A DNA stretch of 64,000 nucleotides, taken from Botryosphaeria dothidea (lineage: Eukaryota; Ascomycota; Dothideomycetes; Botryosphaeriales; Botryosphaeriaceae). Location: assembly GCA_011503125.2 (NCBI GenBank), contig WWBZ02000007.1, positions 310,001 to 374,000 of the forward strand, written 5' to 3'. Positions 11,951-23,776 of this stretch are shown here, one piece after another. Position numbers and translations under genes: made by a program. The stretch's first letter is position 1, and each line of letters starts with the position of its first letter. The notes under the pieces were generated by a model. It saw only the letters and a program-made list of their open reading frames with translations, was not told the DNA's origin and made no database searches.

Positions 11951-12847
11951 TCACCATCCCGGCGCATTATCATCGTCGCCGCCATTCGCGCTAGAAGGGC
12001 GCTCAATCACGTCCTCGGGCTCCGGTGGGTCCTCAGGTTTGATCATTCTCTTCTTCCACGTATTTGGCGGGAAGCCTGCACCGCAATACATGCAGTTGAG
12101 CAGTTCCGTGGGACACGGCTTCGGGATATTCCACGCAACGGCTCGCCTGCAAACACCGCACCGATACTTTCTGCAATCAACGATAACAGTCTGGGTCGTG
12201 ACGTAGGTCGAGCGGCCTGCCAGGGTGCGCGAAAGTTCCTTTCCAAAAACGCCAAGCTCATCCATCATGCTCTCGAATTGCGGCTTGCTCATGAGTTCCT
12301 TCGCATTGGCGGCGCAGACGCGCAAGATGACGTCTCGAAGACCGCGGTCGGAGTGAGGCGTAGTTTCATAGATGGCCCTGACAGCAGCTGGGAAGCGGGG
12401 GAAAGTATGGTTGACTTCCTTCTCGAAATTCTGAATAGCGAGCTTCTTCAATCCTGGGAGATCATAGATTTCGCCAACGGCGTACATGTACACGTGAAAG
12501 ATCATACGGTCCTCGGCAGAATCGGCCTTCCTGCAGGAGTAGGTAAAGGTGTAGCAAAACTCGAGCATGGCGCGCACGACGTCGGGTTCGTCATGTTGGA
12601 GCTCGATGACACCAGAAAGGGCTTCCTGCGGAGATGGAGAAGAAAATGTTGGTGAGTTGTTCCGACTATCTCTCCGCTTCTTCTCGTACTTAATATGTAC
12701 CTTGAAGCCGGTCTTGGGATTGCAGGCGCGACGGAAGAAGTCGGACTGGCTGCAGAGAATGATGCGATGGACTTTGTGCTCGTCGCCATTGTTGCAGCGG
12801 ATCAGCAGATCAGAGTATTCGCTCGACTTCCAGATGCTTTGTTCCAA
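11951..12847 (-). CDS. BTB/POZ domain protein E with zinc-ribbon-like tail (array member 5)
   Basis: Two exons, 12847-12701 and 12625-11951, give 273 aa. The 75-nt intron has no stop in frame and a good GTACAT...CCGCAG pair at the family's usual position. This is the most compact member: the BTB domain begins almost at once with SSEYSDLLIRCNNGDEHKVH, then RIILCSQSDFFRRAC. It continues EALSGVIELQHDEPDVVRAM, VGEIYDLPGLKKLAIQNF and IYETTPHSDRGLRDVILRVC. The tail has YRCGVCRRAV and LNCMYCGAGFPPNTW, a clear pair of CxxC motifs plus Trp, then an acidic and Pro-rich end. It is the first gene of the array, with a 3.3-kb spacer upstream. Role unknown. Confidence 0.85.
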   Translation of the reverse strand: MEQSIWKSSEYSDLLIRCNNGDEHKVHRIILCSQSDFFRRACNPKTGFKVHIKYEKKRRDSRNNSPTFSSPSPQEALSGVIELQHDEPDVVRAMLEFCYTFTYSCRKADSAEDRMIFHVYMYAVGEIYDLPGLKKLAIQNFEKEVNHTFPRFPAAVRAIYETTPHSDRGLRDVILRVCAANAKELMSKPQFESMMDELGVFGKELSRTLAGRSTYVTTQTVIVDCRKYRCGVCRRAVAWNIPKPCPTELLNCMYCGAGFPPNTWKKRMIKPEDPPEPEDVIERPSSANGGDDDNAPGW

Positions 12848-15800
12848 TCAGTGGGCTAAACAGCGGAGCATTGATGAAATCCCATGCGTACTTGATGAGG
12901 TTGTTCTTAAGCCGCTGTACTGGTGCATCATCGGTGGCAGAGGCCATCACCCGAGGGCGGGCGACCGGTTATGCGTGGATGTCGGAGAAAACAAGGCGCA
13001 AGGAACAGAGCGACCGGAGAGGTGGGAATGCTCAGCTGGGAGATCAAATTGCAGACCGATCAGGCGGAAGGGCTGTGATGTTGAAAGTGCGGGAAAGGTG
13101 TTGCCTGGCGGCGGGGGAGGCTGGTGTCGCGAACTGGAACATTGAGCCCCGCCAGCCCGCTTTGCCCGTCCAGGAAAAGCGCACAGTCATATCTTATCGA
13201 TGAAGGCAGAGCGTGGGAGCACCAAAAGCCAGTCAAGTCAGTATACAAGAACGCTGTCGAAGGTAAAGCGATCCAATTTTCCCTTGAGTAGCGAACAGAA
13301 CTCGTCACGAGGAAAATCGAATGAGCCCTTTCGGCCATTTCATTCAGCTGAATGCCTCATACTGTACTTGGCGTCGCAATGCTTTCGGAACCAACCTTGA
13401 AAGTCACCACGAACGATGGCGACAGTCTATCGAACAAAATAGTGTTGAAGATTGTAAGTCGGCTAGACGAGGGCATTGGTCGATGTAATAGGCTGAGACC
13501 GGAAAGGCGGGCGGCATCCTGTGGCGCGCCGGGAAGCGTCATGGCAGTAGGACGTAAGTGTTTTCCCGAGGCACGCCCATTTTCCACGGACATGTGACAG
13601 CCTCGGAAAACGATACTTCCTGTCTACGGCTTCCTCTTCTGTAGGCCGCAGCCGGATACTGTTCACATGGTGGGGTTAGAAAGCTTGAGTGCACTTCTCG
13701 CGGAGGTCACGATGGGGTCCAGCTCCCCGCACTTGGGGGGAAGATGGGGTAAGCAGCAGTTTGCGGGACGCACCGCGGAATCAAGCGCTCAGCCGGGGCA
13801 ACGTCGGAATTCGATCTAATTCCGAGCTGACCTGACTGTGCTAAGCAGAGATCTCGGGACTCGGGGCTCGATCACTAATGCAATGAGGAAATGGTGATCG
13901 AGCAGGAAATTGGTGATGTCTGACGCACGCTGACATACGAGCCCGTAAAAGCAGCGATGATCAGCCGTTGCGATCAGTCCGCAACCCCAGACTTTGACGT
14001 TGACCCAGCGTCGCTGCTGGGCGCCACCGACACCGGCGGACCCTGTCACAGTTTGCCTTCGGAAATCGACGCCTGAAAGGGCAAATGGGTGCGAAATCGG
14101 CGCCAGCTGCTAATAAGGCCCATCCAGAAGCGGAACCGACACACGACGACGACACGGCCAACTGCGACAAGCCGACGTCGATGTGATGGTGCTCGGGGGG
14201 CTTCTCCGATCCCTGCCGCCGCGCCGCTTGCATGCATTCTTGTGCTGTCCGGCCCATCGGCGGGCCACGTCGAGTGAGCCCACAGTGCGATGCCCACGAT
14301 GGGTAAGCTCATGACACCTTTCATCCCATTGTTGGGACTCCCACCGCTCCTTCGAATGGATTGCTTCCAGCTGCCGCAGTGTGACAGTGGGCTGAGCAAT
14401 TGCGTGATGCCATTTTTATCCTGAGGATTGGCGCAACGCTTGTTTGAGATGGACCGGTCCGGGCAAAGTTGGGCGCTGAAAGAAGCAAATGGAAGACAGG
14501 GAGCAGGCAACTCAAATCGGCTGGCGTTCCACGGGGCTCACTCGCTCAGCTCGGATCCATCGGGAGGCTTGTTTAGAAATGGTGTGACTGCAACGCAAGG
14601 GCGGTGACGGTCTGATGAATTATCAGATGAAACTGGTGCGGCTAGATCCCGCGATAAAGCGGTGGTGAGCACAACGCACAGCACATCATTACCCAAGGCT
14701 GACAGAAGCGGTACGTTGGGGATTTTCAGGAGACAAGGGCCTGAGAATATTCTGGAGCACAACGTGGCAGGAGAGTCGTCTTGGCGGCTCATCGACATTC
14801 CAAAACAGTGGAGGACCGGGCATAGGCTTTCGGGCCATGCTACCGCTCACGATGGTTGGAGAGACAGTGGCGCTGAGTGGAGGCCGAAGCCGGAAATTAT
14901 CAGATGAAGTTTCGAAAAGGGCCAAGGAACCAGGGGTGAGATTAGATTGAGCCAGGGGGCCGTAGGGCTGAAGGAGTTTCGCTGGCCGCCCAAGGAGTCA
15001 GTGCCGGAGAAGCGACGAGCAAGTGCCACCAGCCGCTGCGATCACTCGGCCTCGCCCAGCCGCCGTCGACGAGAGTCGCGTGCTTGTCAATTGCGCATCG
15101 CGGTTTCAACAGCAGCTATAGCAGAGCGCTGCAATTAGGGGAGACGCATGACGAACGCGTGGCCTACAAGCGCAAGGCAGGCCAATGCGAAGAGGCCTGA
15201 TACGAACTTCGTAAGCGTCTGCAAACATTTGGGGCGCGGCGCAATCAACCCCGGCCACGGCGCGAAACAGCGCAACGCGTCCACAAGACCGTGCAAGCCC
15301 GTACCTGCGTCAACCGAGCGCGGCGCAGTCGCCGTCTCTGCGACTCGTCGTACGCGGCGGCACGGGTGGGAGACGGGAGAGGGTGAGTTGCGCGGGACTG
15401 CGGGCGCCGAGGGCCGTGCAAATGGCGTGGGCAGGCGAGCAGGGTGGGTGCAAATGCAAGTGCCGTGGACGCAACCGTTGCCGGAAGACGGCTTGCGAGC
15501 GCGGGCAGCAATGGGCTGCGAGGCGGCGGCTTTGACTCGTCCTGGCGGGCAGGGCACCCCAAGCCGAGAGTCTCCTGGGGCAAAAAGCAGCGTGCCAAGC
15601 CAGCCCGTTCCACGATTCCGAGCCGAAGATCATTCCGCTTCGAGCCCTTCGGTCCGGCAAAAGATTATCTGATGCGATCGCCCTCCCCAGCCGGCGCATC
15701 AGTCACCAAGAACCACCGTTTCCTCAACACTCACGCCGCCTCAAATGCGCTAGACTCCGCCCCTCGTCCATTCCTCCTCAATTCAAGACTACGCCTTCCA

Positions 15801-16111
15801 CCGTGTCGTCTCTCGCCCCGCGTCTCGTGGCGCGGCGCTTGTTGTTTGGCAGTCGCGCCTGCAGAGCCCACGTCCCAAAATTCCACTTGGATCAGATAAC
15901 GGGTGAGTGAAAGCCCCTCCATCCACGCGTGCGCAACCACGACATGCCCTGTGTCCCTGTCTCGCCCTCGACCACCGGAAGTGCCCGTGCCCCGACCTAC
16001 CCGTCCCATATAATCCGCGCCTCCCCCAGCCCACGCTGACCATGACATCCGTCCATTGCAGAAGCTTCCCTCACTCAGCGCCGCTCTCTGCTTGCCACTC
16101 CTGCCGTCGCC
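12848..16111. other. Long intergenic region
   Basis: No supported gene in 3.3 kb. Many open frames occur on both strands, especially in the GC-rich part at 15.1-15.9 kb, but they overlap each other and contain no domain, signal peptide or intron-bounded extension. The right end is the leader of the FAD reductase gene. Confidence 0.5.
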
Positions 16112-18164
16112 ATGGACGCTACCTCGCAGCCACGGCAGCATGCCGTCCCCACTACCGAAACCTCCCACCCTAACGACCCCATCCCTCACGAGCCCGCGCC
16201 GGCCAACAAGTTCGACGTGTCGCCGCCCGTCCCCTCCAACAGTTCCTTCCGTTCATCCCACGAAAGCCTCGCATGGTCCGACTCGAGCGACTCGGAGGCT
16301 CCCTCGACACCCAACACGGAGCCCATGAATGACCAACAGGTCGACGAAATCGTCGACAAACTGCAGGACCTCCCGGCGCCCTCCGTTGAGATCACTCCCA
16401 AGCAGAACAAGGCGCGTCGGGCCTCGACGACGCTGATCTCGGAGGACGCCGAGGGCATGCGAAAGCTCCTCGGAGACGGCGAGACTGGAACAAAGCTGAT
16501 CGAGAAGTACTGCTGCGGCGGAGGTTGCTGCTTGGTGCAGACGTTGCCCTCGGACACCGCTACTCCGGACTTCACGCCGGTCGTCCTCCCCGACAACGAG
16601 GCGTTCCACAGCCTGAAGCTTAAGCTTGGTCCGCTCAGTCTTGATTCAGACCTTGACCAGGTTCCTCAATTGCCTCAGGAGACTGCGACCTTCGATGCCG
16701 CTCCACCGTCCGAGAAGAAGCCCGTAACCGAGGTCCTCACGAAGCCACCGTCTTTCGTCCAGCCTCACCCGCCCTACAACGTGTTTTCCGCACCAGTCCA
16801 TCATGCACGCGAACTAACCAAGCCTGGAGCGGAGAAGAGGACCTTCCACTTCGACATTGATGTTACGGATTATCCCGATGAGGGCGGTGTAGACTTCAAG
16901 GTCGGAGGCGCCATCGGCATCTGCCCGCCCAACCCTCCTGAGATGGTTGATGACGTCTTCGATCAATTGGGTGTTCCGAAGTTTGTGCGGGACAAGCCTG
17001 TAACGCTCAAGACTCAGCCGATCAGATGGCCAACCATTTGGGGAGATGAGAAAGCAAGGGAACTCATGACCACGCGCAGGGAACTCCTCACCTGGTGTGT
17101 AGACCTGCAGAGCACGCCACCCACTAAGCAGCTGCTGCGCTTGATGGCCGAACACGCGGATGCTCTCAATGAGAAGAAAATTCTTCTTTACCTCACGTCA
17201 GCACAGGGCCAAGCCGCATTCTGCGAGTAAGTGTATTTCCGATCTGTCCTCAGCGGGTTCGAATAATGACATGATCCCAACAGCCTTCGCACCGGTTCCC
17301 ATGTCACTGTTCCGCAGCTCCTCCACGCCTTCCCATCTGCCAAGCCCCCGCTCCATGCCTTCCTCTCCGTCCTGCCCCAGCTCATGCCTCGCTTTTACTC
17401 CCTCTCCAACGACCCTCACATCTCCTCTGCGCGTCCTGGCATCCCTGGAGGTCGTCGTCTGATTGAAATGGCCGTCACTATCCACGAGGATCCTGACTGG
17501 CAAGCTGGCAAGAGGCGGACTGGTGTTGGCTCCGGCTATCTGGAGCGCATAGCACAGAAGTTCATCGAAGCTGAGCAGTCAGGAATCCGTGACCCTGCCC
17601 ATGTCCTTGACCTCAGCATCCCCATGTTCCGCGGTCTCATGGCCAACCCTCTTTCCCGTCAATTCGGCGGTGATGGACCAATGATGCTGATCGGAGCGGG
17701 TGTTGGTATGGCTCCCTTCCGTGGCTTCATCCTGAACCGTCTCAAGAACGCAAACTGCGCCAACAAAATCTGGCTCGTCCAAGGTGTGCGCGACAGCATG
17801 CTCGACGAGATCTACTCTGGCGAGCTCGGTGCTCACGAGAGGGAGATCAAGAAGGTCGTCCAGAGCCGTCGGGCCGGTACTGCTCGTTACGTCCAGGATG
17901 AAGTCCGCATGCAGGCCGATGTCGTGTGGTTCGTCATCAATGCCCTTGACGGTCGCGTCTTCGTCTGCGGCAGCAGCAAGGGCATGGGTGAAGGTGTCCA
18001 CCAAGCCCTCATCGACGTCACCATGGAGAAGGGTAACCTCAACCGTGAGGAAGCCGAAGAGTTCTGGGCCAAGAAGAAGGAGGGTGGTCAGTACGTTGCT
18101 GTAAGTGTTTGTTCGTGCTGTCGAGGTATCCGTGATGTTAACGTATCCGCAGGAAACTTGGTGA
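16112..18164 (+). CDS. CPR-type FAD/NADPH reductase lacking the flavodoxin domain
   Basis: Exons 16112-17226, 17284-18100 and 18153-18164 give 647 aa. The start ATG sits in a good context (GTCGCCATGG). Residues 1-220 are Ser/Pro-rich and include the Cys cluster YCCGGGCCL. From about 240 the sequence is the FAD-binding connecting domain of the cytochrome P450 reductase family. It has RTFHFDIDV, GGAIGICPPN, then RFYSLSNDP (about 408), the RxYS flavin-binding motif. The NADPH-binding half has GAGVGMAPFRGF (about 509) and VFVCGSSKGMGEGV (about 597). The protein ends YVAETW; a terminal aromatic that stacks on FAD is typical of the family. The last exon encodes only ETW and stop. There is no FMN/flavodoxin domain, so it is not a classical diflavin reductase, and its electron acceptor must be a separate protein or small molecule. 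The substrate cannot be told from sequence. Confidence 0.85.
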
Positions 18165-21100
18165 TGCAACAGACCCAGTACATACGTATCCTCGGTCCGC
18201 ATGCTACATAAATTGTGCACCCTGTACAAATATAGGATCCGCATACATGACGAGTGTTTTTTTTTTTCGGCGTTTAGAAGGCGGACATCGACCAGGTCTT
18301 GCATTTGTTGGTTTTTCCGCGCTCGCTTTTCCTTTCCCCATCGGCAGAGAGGTGCATCTTCCGCATTTGTTTATTTTTGGTATTCTTCTTTTCAGTTACG
18401 GGTTTCCTTAGCATGGCGTTTCATCCGGATGGGCTGGAGAAAGGAAAAGAGAAAATGGTCTCCCGACGTATGGTTTGTATCGGTCGACGATGATGAGGGT
18501 CCGGGTACTACTTCGTTCGTGGCTGCTTTTAGGCAGCACTCATGGTGGGCGTTTGTTCCCACCACTACCATGCCCGTGGCGGTTAGCGGGCTGAGTGTAT
18601 GAGAGGTTGGTAGGCTGCAGATGGGGATCATGATAGATGAGGAAGTGAAATAAAACGTTCTAAAATAATCTTCAGGGGTTGCTTGTGTGATGATGTGCAG
18701 TGGTGTGGTCTTGAAAGTTTCTTCGAGAAGTGTTCGAGAGGGGGGGGAAGAAGGGTGTGTGGGTAGGTATGTAGGTAGGATGAGGGAGGCGTGAGGTAGG
18801 CAGCAGGATTAATCTTATAATCCTGCGACGCCGCTTCGCCATCCCCGACCCCGAACGGCCCGGCCCTTTGGACATTTTCATGCGAATGATCTCCACACCC
18901 ACTTTTATGCGCAGAAAAGTCAAATCCTTGTGGCTGGTGCTCCGTCAAATCACATCTCGCTCGATCGTAAGCAGGAGTGACCGAGCTCGTCCGTATGCAC
19001 CGTCCACGATTGGCCGCAGGCGGAGCTATCCACGGCGCTGTGGCGTGGCGTTGCGGCTACGCCTTGTTGGTTCGGCCACCGAGGCCGAGGTGTAATCCCC
19101 GAGCACCGTGTCTGTACGCCCGGCCTGTGAGGTGTGGGCGGGGGAGGATGAGGAGGGGGAGGGAAAGGCAATACATGTACGTCGTCCGCAGCGCGAACCT
19201 CTTGCCAACGTTCGGACAGCATCGCCCTCGTGAAGAAACCCCCCCAAAAAAAAGTATGCAGGAGTACCGCCAGCATCTCCGCCCTCCTCCCTCCCCCTTC
19301 ACAAAAGAAAGGAAAACATATACCGCACCGCCACAACATCTCGGAGGAAACGCGAAAACGAGCCAAGTCGAACTAAAATTTTGGATTCTTTGGGCCTCAC
19401 GCATGTTCCGCCAAGGGGCGCATTTATGCGATGGAGCGCTGCTGCCGCGGCCTATTCCCTGCTCCTCGGCAGCGGGCCGCACTCGGGAGGCACGGGGGAC
19501 GGCTGCCGTGCGGGATGATTATTTCGGCGACGCTGTGATAGGGCGCCTCTTGGTCTGGCGGGTCCTCGACGACGACGACGTAGGGCCGCGATCCCTTGGA
19601 TCTGTCGATGACCGCGGAAGAGTGTTGACCAGGTCTCGTGTGATATCGGGCAATTGATCGTACGTTCAATCTCCGATGAACGAGGTTTGTGGCAGGTTTT
19701 TCTTTTTTTGGGTTCGCCGATGACGGAGATGGTTGAGGGTGAGTGGTGACGTTGGTGAATTGGGAGATGGTTGATTGGTCGGTTGACATGCGAGATCTCA
19801 AGGTAACATCTTACTGAGAGCACCCCCTTCCGCATCATGTTTTCACATTTCTTCACCTCCCATACTACCGTCACTGTCACTTCCATGTGCGCTGATTTTT
19901 TCACGGTCTTGTTTGAGTATGCAACTGGCATTCGGGAACTGATGTATTAAGGCTCGGCCGACGTACTCTGGCCGGACAGGTGACTGAAATTCCGTACGGA
20001 CAATGGGTATCTACTTGACTAACACTGAACGGAAATACATGCAAACAAACATAGAAAGCGCATCCGCTACATGATGAAACACAAAAGAAAGTCTCACCAA
20101 TGCGATCAATACAACGGGTGACGGTGTCTGCTGGAGAGAAGACGCAGAATGGTACAGTTCTTGAAAGTACTGGAAGTTTGAGTGTCGGCAGACGAGCAAA
20201 GGAGCTTTGCTTGCCGTGAGGTGTTGTTGTAAGATTGAGGAACAACCCGCAAAAGGAAAGTCATCAAGACTGAACACGGTGGTGAGTTCCAGCGGAAGCG
20301 GAGATCATTCCCCCGTGGCTGACGAATAGTGGAGCAAAGAGTCATTTGGAGAGAGGTTGAGGACCATCAACGAGGCGACACCTTGTGAGTGGTGAAGTGG
20401 TTGCAGAGTAAAGGCCACGAAGGAGGTCGGCGGCGAATCAGCAAAGCTGGTGCACGCTGTGCGGAGGAGTGAACCGACGAGTGTCAATGTGGAGCAGGCA
20501 ATGTGCTGGAGCCAAAAACGTGGAGTGAGTGGCTTGTACCCGACGTGGAGTGGGCGAAGGAGTAGAGTGGTTTCCGGCGGTCATTGAATTTCGTCATCAA
20601 GTTGTGGCTGGTGAATGATGACCCATCAATGGTAGTGAGTGATGGCCGGTGAGTAGTGTCCATCATGATGCGGTACGGAGAGATTGATTAATTGTAAGAT
20701 TTTCGGCGGGAAGTGAAAACCAGTAAGCATGGTAGCCGAGCGGTGACTGGTGAGTAGTCATTGGACGATCGTAACAGTGAGCTGTTACGTCGAGCTTGGA
20801 CGTAGTCCGGAAGTGACGTGGACGGAGTGGTTCCAGTCAACAACCAGAGGTCAGCTTGTGTAGACTCGGAGCCATATCTTGTCAGATTCCTTGCAGCAGG
20901 TATGTTCTGAAAGAGCTCTCCGCTGCCCGTCATCTCTCCGGTGCTGAAGATTTTGAAATGTGTAGGCTGTGTTCCCATGCGGTCGATACCGTGATTGTAG
21001 TGATTCAGTGATGGTCCTCCGGCTCTTGAGTGGGTTCAATTGCTCTTGCTGGCAGGGACTGGGATTCAGCAGACGGTTCGCTCGAGTTCATGGAGAGTTT

Positions 21101-21745
21101 GACGACTGCCGAGGGTGCGAGATAGACGTTGATGGCCATGGATAGAGCAGAATGGTCTCGAGGTCTCTGTTTGGTTGATGATTGTCAGTGAATGTCCGCA
21201 CCGTCAGGAGGAAGAAAGGTCAGCTTACCGAATGCTTCCGCAGACAGACCGCAGACACCGTCACCAATAAACCTCCACCACAAAGTCCTGAACCCAAGAA
21301 ACAGACACCTCAAAGGAAACGCGCGAGCAACCACCACAGACCATACCCTGAACTTGAACGCTCAGAATGAGAAATGCAGACAAAGAGCCCATTTCAGTCA
21401 TATAATGCCCGCCGAAGAGAAGGAAAATCGTGAATACAGCCCAAATGCCCGAGGCGCCAGAACTCCTCGCTTTCAAGACTCTCTGAAAGGGTGAACTAAA
21501 ACGCTGAACGAAGCTCAGAATGACCAAAACGGAAAAATGGGGGGTATCGAACAGGACTCTGATGCTGGAAAACAAAAACAAAAACAAAAACCGCCAGACT
21601 TAGTACACTTGAGGGAAACTATTTATGTTGACGGCCGACAAAACGCCCTCGGTGACAGGGACGACCATCTCGCCGGACTCCTTTGCGTACTGTGGGGTTC
21701 TCACCTCAACGGCAGAGAACCCAAGGACCCCTCACCTTGAATTGA
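18165..21745. other. Long intergenic region
   Basis: 3.6 kb without a gene I can support. The stretch at about 20.3-21.1 kb is rich in GGTGAGT/ACTCACC-like words, giving short minus-strand open frames that look like low-complexity by-products. An ATG-started 100-codon frame at 21192-21494 (+) is basic and featureless. A homopolymer run of G lies near 18740-18750. Confidence 0.45.
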
Positions 21746-22054
21746 TCATTGGGGCCCTTGCTGGCTGGGGTCAGGCGGCTGCTCCTCGACTTGACCAGGC
21801 TTACCCCGGCTCCGCCGGAAGAGCGCCTGGAGCCAGCCTCCGGCCGGCGCGGTCTCGCGACTAGCCTGTCCATCATTGGCGGACTCCAAGGCAGCCCGAA
21901 CCCCCATCTCGATATCGCGCGCCAGCTCACCCTGGCGGCGCCTACCGAGATACCGGCCACAGCACCAGGACAGTGCCCCCGCGAGGAGGGTACTGATGAA
22001 GGAGCCGACGAGAATGGCCGCCACTTGCACACCGAAGGACATCGTGAGGGCCAT
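21746..22054 (-). CDS. Small single-span membrane protein (hypothetical)
   Basis: A 102-aa frame with a true ATG at 22054 and stop just inside 21746. Residues about 8-32 form one hydrophobic segment (AAILVGSFISTLLAGALSW) followed by CCGRYLGRRRQ, a positive cluster that would place the C-terminus in the cytosol. The rest is polar, with Arg, Gly and Pro/Gln, ending PPDPSQQGPQ. The layout of an N-terminal anchor plus polar tail is coherent for a small membrane protein. No family is recognised and there is no supporting intron, so it could still be a chance frame. It stands alone between two long spacers. Confidence 0.4.
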   Translation of the reverse strand: MALTMSFGVQVAAILVGSFISTLLAGALSWCCGRYLGRRRQGELARDIEMGVRAALESANDGQASRETAPAGGWLQALFRRSRGKPGQVEEQPPDPSQQGPQ

Positions 22055-22688
22055 CTGTCATCATTGAGTCAATACACTGGGTCAGACGTCGGGGCGGGCT
22101 GGGGACTTACCGTGAAAATCTATTTATTCGTGTTGACTACCTAAGCTACCTACGTAAGTATCTGCAGTTCCGTGGTCAGCATGGCTCAATGCGAGGGAAA
22201 CGTAGGGGGCACTCACGCGCTGGTAATGATGTTGAAGAAAAAAAAAAGAGGAGAGAGAGGCGGGAGAGCGCTGAAATAGCCAGCGCTCGCGATTGCTGCT
22301 CTTTCCTCCGGCGGCAGCGTCAACGCGGCAGGCACCTCAGGCAGGTGCACGACAACGGAAGGTACAGCCCCGCAGCCACCGCCAGCGCCCGTTCGCATGG
22401 AGAGTGGAAGCATTCGTCCGGGCAGGGACATGCACAGAGTTGCCATGCTCGTTGATGGTTGAATGGTGCTCCATATCACTGCGCTTCGATTTTTGAAAAG
22501 ATAGACAGTGCAGTGCATGCACGTGGTAATGCATGACGTGGAAAAACTAGGGAATTTGACTGAACCCTTCGCGTGATGCGAACAGTCAGAACACAAATGT
22601 CTGCGCGGTATAAATCCCCTTCGGCGGCGACCAGAAAAGCGTACCTTCGTGAGTGCGAGCACAACCAAAACTTCACAGCGAATCCAAG
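22055..22688. other. Intergenic spacer
   Basis: No gene seen. It contains an A-run and purine-rich segment near 22230-22260 and is the shared upstream region of the small membrane protein (minus) and the frameshifted gene (plus). Confidence 0.45.
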
Positions 22689-23776
22689 ATGGACCAAGAG
22701 CCGCCTTCCTACGACGCAAAGGTTGCTGCTGAACGCGACCAACTTCTCTCGCTTCTAAAACATACAAATCCGAGACCACCTCACCGTTCGGCGACGCCTC
22801 CACCCATTCAATCTATCGCCTCCGCAATTTCCTGTGCTATTTCTTCCACGTCGACTACGCCGCCGGCGTTGCAGAATACCCCATCGAGCTCTCCGCTGCG
22901 GATGCGAACCACTTCCGCGGCGTCTCGTCCATCCTCAACCGTTACATTAAAGCCCTAGATGCCACGGCCGCGGACGACGCCGAGAAAACGCAGCTGGCCG
23001 CCTTTTTCTGGGAGAATGTGCACGCGCCTGCGCGCGCCATCGGTCTGCCCAGCGAAGCCGCCATGGCCGCCATCTGCCGCTTCGCCGCGTACCAGTCGAC
23101 CCAGGGCGCGTACAAGGGATGCGTTGCCGGCGTCATGCACAACTTCGGCATGCACTGTCTGGCGGGGAAGCTCCACTGCGATGCGCAGAGCGTGATACCC
23201 TCGGTGGCACCCAACCCGACGGTCGAGGAGGCGCTGATGCGCGCGCTTGAGAAGACGCGGGCCGAGTGGTTCAAGCGGCTGGACGGCTTCGACCTCGAAG
23301 CGGGCAAGAGGACCGAGGCAGAGGGCGGGGATTTCTACCACAGCAAATTCACCGCTTTCGACCTTACCGATGAGGGGGTGCGGTTCGAGGCGCGCCAGCT
23401 CGAGACGCCGAAGGTACGCAGGGCGGCGGAGAAAGCTCAAACCTCGAACACCGGTGACTGGCAGCCCCAAGCACGACGCGGTGGAGCAAGAGGCCTGTGG
23501 AAGAACGAGAAGAAGAAAAGTAAGAACGAAAGGAAGGAGAAGGCCGATGATAGAGGCTTTTGCAAGTCGCTGTTAGACTCCGCCGAGGCATGTGTCGGAC
23601 GTATGGAGGCGAAAGCACGCTGTAACATTTTGTACCTGTCGTTGAAATGGCCTCTCATGTACACTGCTCCAGTGGAGAAACGACCATTGGTCGTCGCAGC
23701 TTTGGTTAGACCAGTGGGGTATGCAAACCCCAACTTTTTCATGGACCACCCTGGTCGTGATGACAAAAGACCTTGA
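22689..23776 (+). pseudogene. Unknown protein, reading frame broken at an A4 run
   Basis: The ATG at 22689 opens a natural-looking start, MDQEPPSYDAKVAAERDQLL, but that frame degenerates into Ser/Thr/Pro and stops. The continuing coding signal lies one frame over, from about 22760 to the stop at 23776. It contains FGDASTHSIYRLRNFLCYF, FHVDYAAGVAEYPIELSA, AICRFAAYQSTQGAYKG and later GDFYHSKFTAFDLTDEG. The second frame has no ATG before 23018. The switch occurs at AAAA 22757-22760: one more A would join the two parts. A 53-nt intron with a poor GTTGCT donor and GAG acceptor is a weaker alternative. The C-terminal third is Lys/Arg-rich and low complexity. No family is recognised. It may be a degenerating gene or an intact one with a sequence error. 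Confidence 0.5.

Noticed and set aside
15135..15899. Several 120-175-codon frames on both strands at 15.1-15.9 kb
   Set aside because: All overlap, none has a domain or splice partner, and the region is the GC-rich leader of the FAD reductase gene.
18977..19657. A 226-codon plus-strand frame
   Set aside because: Arg/Pro-rich, low-order composition with competing frames on the other strand; no recognisable fold, signal or intron.
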